Shown: piece by piece, positions 5,316-7,264 of the stretch | Layout: each line of letters opens with the position of its first letter | How positions within the stretch are numbered: the first letter of the stretch is position 1 | Origin: an uncultured Alphaproteobacteria bacterium | GTDB lineage: Bacteria; Pseudomonadota; Alphaproteobacteria; Rhodobacterales; Rhodobacteraceae | NCBI GenBank assembly: GCA_929200295.1 | Contig: CAKMZE010000065.1 | Span: 1,259 to 8,522, forward strand | Direction: 5' to 3' | DNA: 7,264 nucleotides | Program-made: the position numbers and the translations under genes | Notes under the pieces: model-generated | Told to the model about the DNA's origin: nothing | What the model saw: the letters and a program-made list of their open reading frames with translations, nothing else | Database searches by the model: none

Positions 5316-7067
5316 ATGTATGATCTGGACCACCATGACACAGATATCCTGATCCTCGGCACAGGTGGGGCTGGGTTATTTGCAGCCCTTCACGCGCAAC
5401 AAACAGCGCCTGAGGGGACAAAGATCACAGTTGCCGTCAAGGGGCTGATTGGAAAGAGCGGTTGCACCCGCATGGTGCAGGGCGGCTATAACGTCGCCCT
5501 TGGCGGTGGGGACACTGTTGAGCGGCACTTCATGGATACGATCAACGGCGGCAAATGGTTGCCCAACCAAGACATGGCATGGCGCCTGTGCGAACAGGCG
5601 GTTGTTCGCATCCGCGAGTTGGAAAATGAGGTGGGTTGCTTTTTTGATCGCAACCCAGATGGATCATTGCATCAAAAGGCCTTTGCCGGGCAAACCGCCG
5701 ACCGCACCGTGCACAAAGGCGACCTGACAGGGATCGAGATCATCAATCGCCTAATGGAAAAGGTGCTCGCCAGTGGGGTTGAAAAACTGCAAGAGCACCG
5801 CGCGATTGGGCTCATCCCGACGAAAGGTGGCGATGCATTGGCCGCTGTGCTGATGATCGATATGCGCACCGGGAAATTCCGGCTTGTGCGGGCCAAATGC
5901 GTTTTGATGGCCACGGGCGGTGGCCCGACCATGTATAAATATCATACGCCATCTGGCGATAAAACCATGGATGGTTTGGCGATGGCCTTGCGTGCAGGGC
6001 TAAAGCTGCGCGATATGGAGATGGTCCAATTTCACCCCACGGGGCTCTTGGCGGGTGATCACACGCGGATGACTGGCACTGTGCTTGAGGAGGGCTTGCG
6101 CGGTGCCGGGGGGCAGCTGATCAACCACGCAGGCGCGCGGTTCATGTTCGATTATGACAAGAAAGGCGAGCGCGCTACGCGCGATGTTGTGAGCCGTGGC
6201 ATCTATGCGGAAATGCGCAAAAACAACAATCCTGAGCAAGAGGGCGTTTATATATCCATGTCCCATCTTGGCCCCGAATGGGTCCCAAAGAAATTCAACG
6301 GCATGGTGAAACGCTGCGCGGATTCAGGCTTTGATCTGGCCGCAGGCAAGGTCGAGGTTGTGCCAACTGCGCATTATTTTATGGGCGGCGTTGTGGTTGA
6401 TGTGGACACACGCACCGCGATGGAGGGGCTTTATGTCGCGGGCGAGGATGCTGGCGGGGCTCATGGTTCAAACCGTTTGGGCGGTAACGGCGTGGCCAAT
6501 TCGACCGTCTATGGCGGGATTGCAGGCGATACGATGGGCGCAGACGTCGGTAAAATGGTCTTGCGAGATCCTGATCCAAATGTGCTCTCCCGTGAGATGG
6601 AGCGCGCATTGCATCCGCTGAACCGCACGCCCGATACCGTGATGCCGCTGCGCAAAGCGTTGCAAGATGTGATGTGGGATGAGGTCGGGGTGATGCGCAC
6701 CAAAACCGGAATGGAGCGCGGGCTATCAGGTATCGCTCAAGTCTCAGATGCGCTGATGGATGTGGGCGTGGATGGCTGCAATCTCGCGTTTAATCTCACA
6801 TGGCACGATTGGCTGAACCTGCGCTCGCTCTGCGATGTGTCTGAGGTGATCACAAAGGCGGGGCTAGTACGTGAAAACTCGCGCGGGGCACATTACAGAG
6901 AAGATTTCCCAGATGCAGGCGCCTTGGACAAGAGCGATTATACGGTCGCCCAAATGGATGGAGACGCCGTTAGCGTCACACGCGAACCCGTGGCCTTTAC
7001 CATCGTTCGCCCCGGCGAAACCGTGCTGCCAGACGGCGCACCCGAGACATTGGTGGCCGCGCAATGA
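5316..7067 (+). CDS. succinate dehydrogenase/fumarate reductase-like flavoprotein subunit
   Basis: The 583-residue FAD protein (E. coli SdhA has 588) should interconvert a C4-dicarboxylate pair such as succinate and fumarate at the cytoplasmic face. It has the FAD dinucleotide motif LGTGGAG at 14-20, VQGGYNVALG at 54-63, QFHPTG with H240, TRDVVSR with the proton-shuttle R289, PTAHYFMGG with H353, GSNRLGGNG with R387, and RGAHYREDFP near the C-terminus. Differences from the canonical enzyme are C50 at the position of the FAD-linking His (SGCTRMVQGG against RSHTVSAQGG), so FAD is probably not bound through histidine, and E258 in VLEEGLRG where Thr is usual. The frame is open back to 5211, but ATG 5316 has GGGGG six bases upstream and gives the family N-terminus. 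L-aspartate oxidase (NadB) is related but lacks these partner subunits. Confidence 0.92.
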   Translation: MYDLDHHDTDILILGTGGAGLFAALHAQQTAPEGTKITVAVKGLIGKSGCTRMVQGGYNVALGGGDTVERHFMDTINGGKWLPNQDMAWRLCEQAVVRIRELENEVGCFFDRNPDGSLHQKAFAGQTADRTVHKGDLTGIEIINRLMEKVLASGVEKLQEHRAIGLIPTKGGDALAAVLMIDMRTGKFRLVRAKCVLMATGGGPTMYKYHTPSGDKTMDGLAMALRAGLKLRDMEMVQFHPTGLLAGDHTRMTGTVLEEGLRGAGGQLINHAGARFMFDYDKKGERATRDVVSRGIYAEMRKNNNPEQEGVYISMSHLGPEWVPKKFNGMVKRCADSGFDLAAGKVEVVPTAHYFMGGVVVDVDTRTAMEGLYVAGEDAGGAHGSNRLGGNGVANSTVYGGIAGDTMGADVGKMVLRDPDPNVLSREMERALHPLNRTPDTVMPLRKALQDVMWDEVGVMRTKTGMERGLSGIAQVSDALMDVGVDGCNLAFNLTWHDWLNLRSLCDVSEVITKAGLVRENSRGAHYREDFPDAGALDKSDYTVAQMDGDAVSVTREPVAFTIVRPGETVLPDGAPETLVAAQ

Positions 7068-7078
7068 AGGGGCGTAAA

Positions 7079-7264
7079 ATGAAAGATTGTTGGGACAAAA
7101 TAGAAATCTGTGGGAAAATTGTTGCCGGTATCGCAATACCACTCGTAATTCTTTACGTCGCCCAAAGCTGGGAAAAAAGCGCGAATATGCGCGCTCATAA
7201 TTTGGCTCAAAAAGTCGCTGACGAAGACGTCGCGACAAGAAGGATTGCGATTGCAATTGATGTG
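7079..7264 (+). CDS. small membrane protein, 5' part only, function unknown
   Basis: An open frame runs from the ATG at 7079 to the right edge, giving 62 residues so far. AAGGGG overlaps the flavoprotein stop seven bases before this ATG, a good ribosome site; an in-frame ATG at 7064 that overlaps the stop would add five residues. A single hydrophobic segment at about residues 11-28 (CGKIVAGIAIPLVILYVA) is followed by a charged, Ala-rich helical stretch (SWEKSANMRAHNLAQKVADE). It could be a signal anchor. The sequence is visibly AT-richer than the cluster before it. No family is recognised. The 11-base gap suggests co-transcription with the complex, but a role in it is not shown. Confidence 0.6.
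   Translation, partial: MKDCWDKIEICGKIVAGIAIPLVILYVAQSWEKSANMRAHNLAQKVADEDVATRRIAIAIDV

Overview
The window looks like chromosome from an alphaproteobacterium, most likely Rhodobacterales (Roseobacter-type). This rests on moderate-to-high GC codon use, the character of the NAD kinase and serine hydroxymethyltransferase proteins, and a short GGATGGGCAA palindrome of a kind I associate with that order. No genus can be named from the sequence alone.

Layout. Positions 1-95 hold what may be the last 30 codons of a gene entering from the left. Positions 96-383 show no convincing gene. A minus-strand NAD kinase (nadK, 384-1148) diverges from serine hydroxymethyltransferase (glyA, 1321-2616). A perfect palindrome follows glyA. 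Next comes a minus-strand gene for a small, probably tail-anchored membrane protein of unknown function (2675-3046), diverging from a YbfF-type alpha/beta hydrolase (3125-3865).

From 3907 to 7067 there is a tightly packed four-gene cluster for a complex of the succinate dehydrogenase/fumarate reductase superfamily. It encodes an iron-sulfur subunit, two small three-helix cytochrome b anchors and a flavoprotein, in the order B-C-D-A. The genes overlap or sit 2 nt apart, so they are almost certainly co-translated. A further small membrane-protein gene begins 11 nt after the flavoprotein and runs off the right edge.

The B-C-D-A complex is the part that deserves attention. It is recognisable as Sdh/Frd but differs from the canonical respiratory enzyme in several visible ways. 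The flavoprotein has Cys where covalent-FAD enzymes have the flavin-binding His, and Glu where they have the active-site Thr; the other substrate-site residues are intact. The two anchors resemble each other, and each has one His on helix 1 and one on helix 2 with matching spacing, the pattern expected of a two-haem (class A/B) anchor. The iron-sulfur subunit has an extra Cys that makes a CxxCH string beside the 3Fe-4S cluster ligands. My reading is an accessory membrane-bound dicarboxylate:quinone oxidoreductase. It could be a fumarate reductase-like enzyme or one acting on a related acid; the true substrate cannot be settled from sequence.
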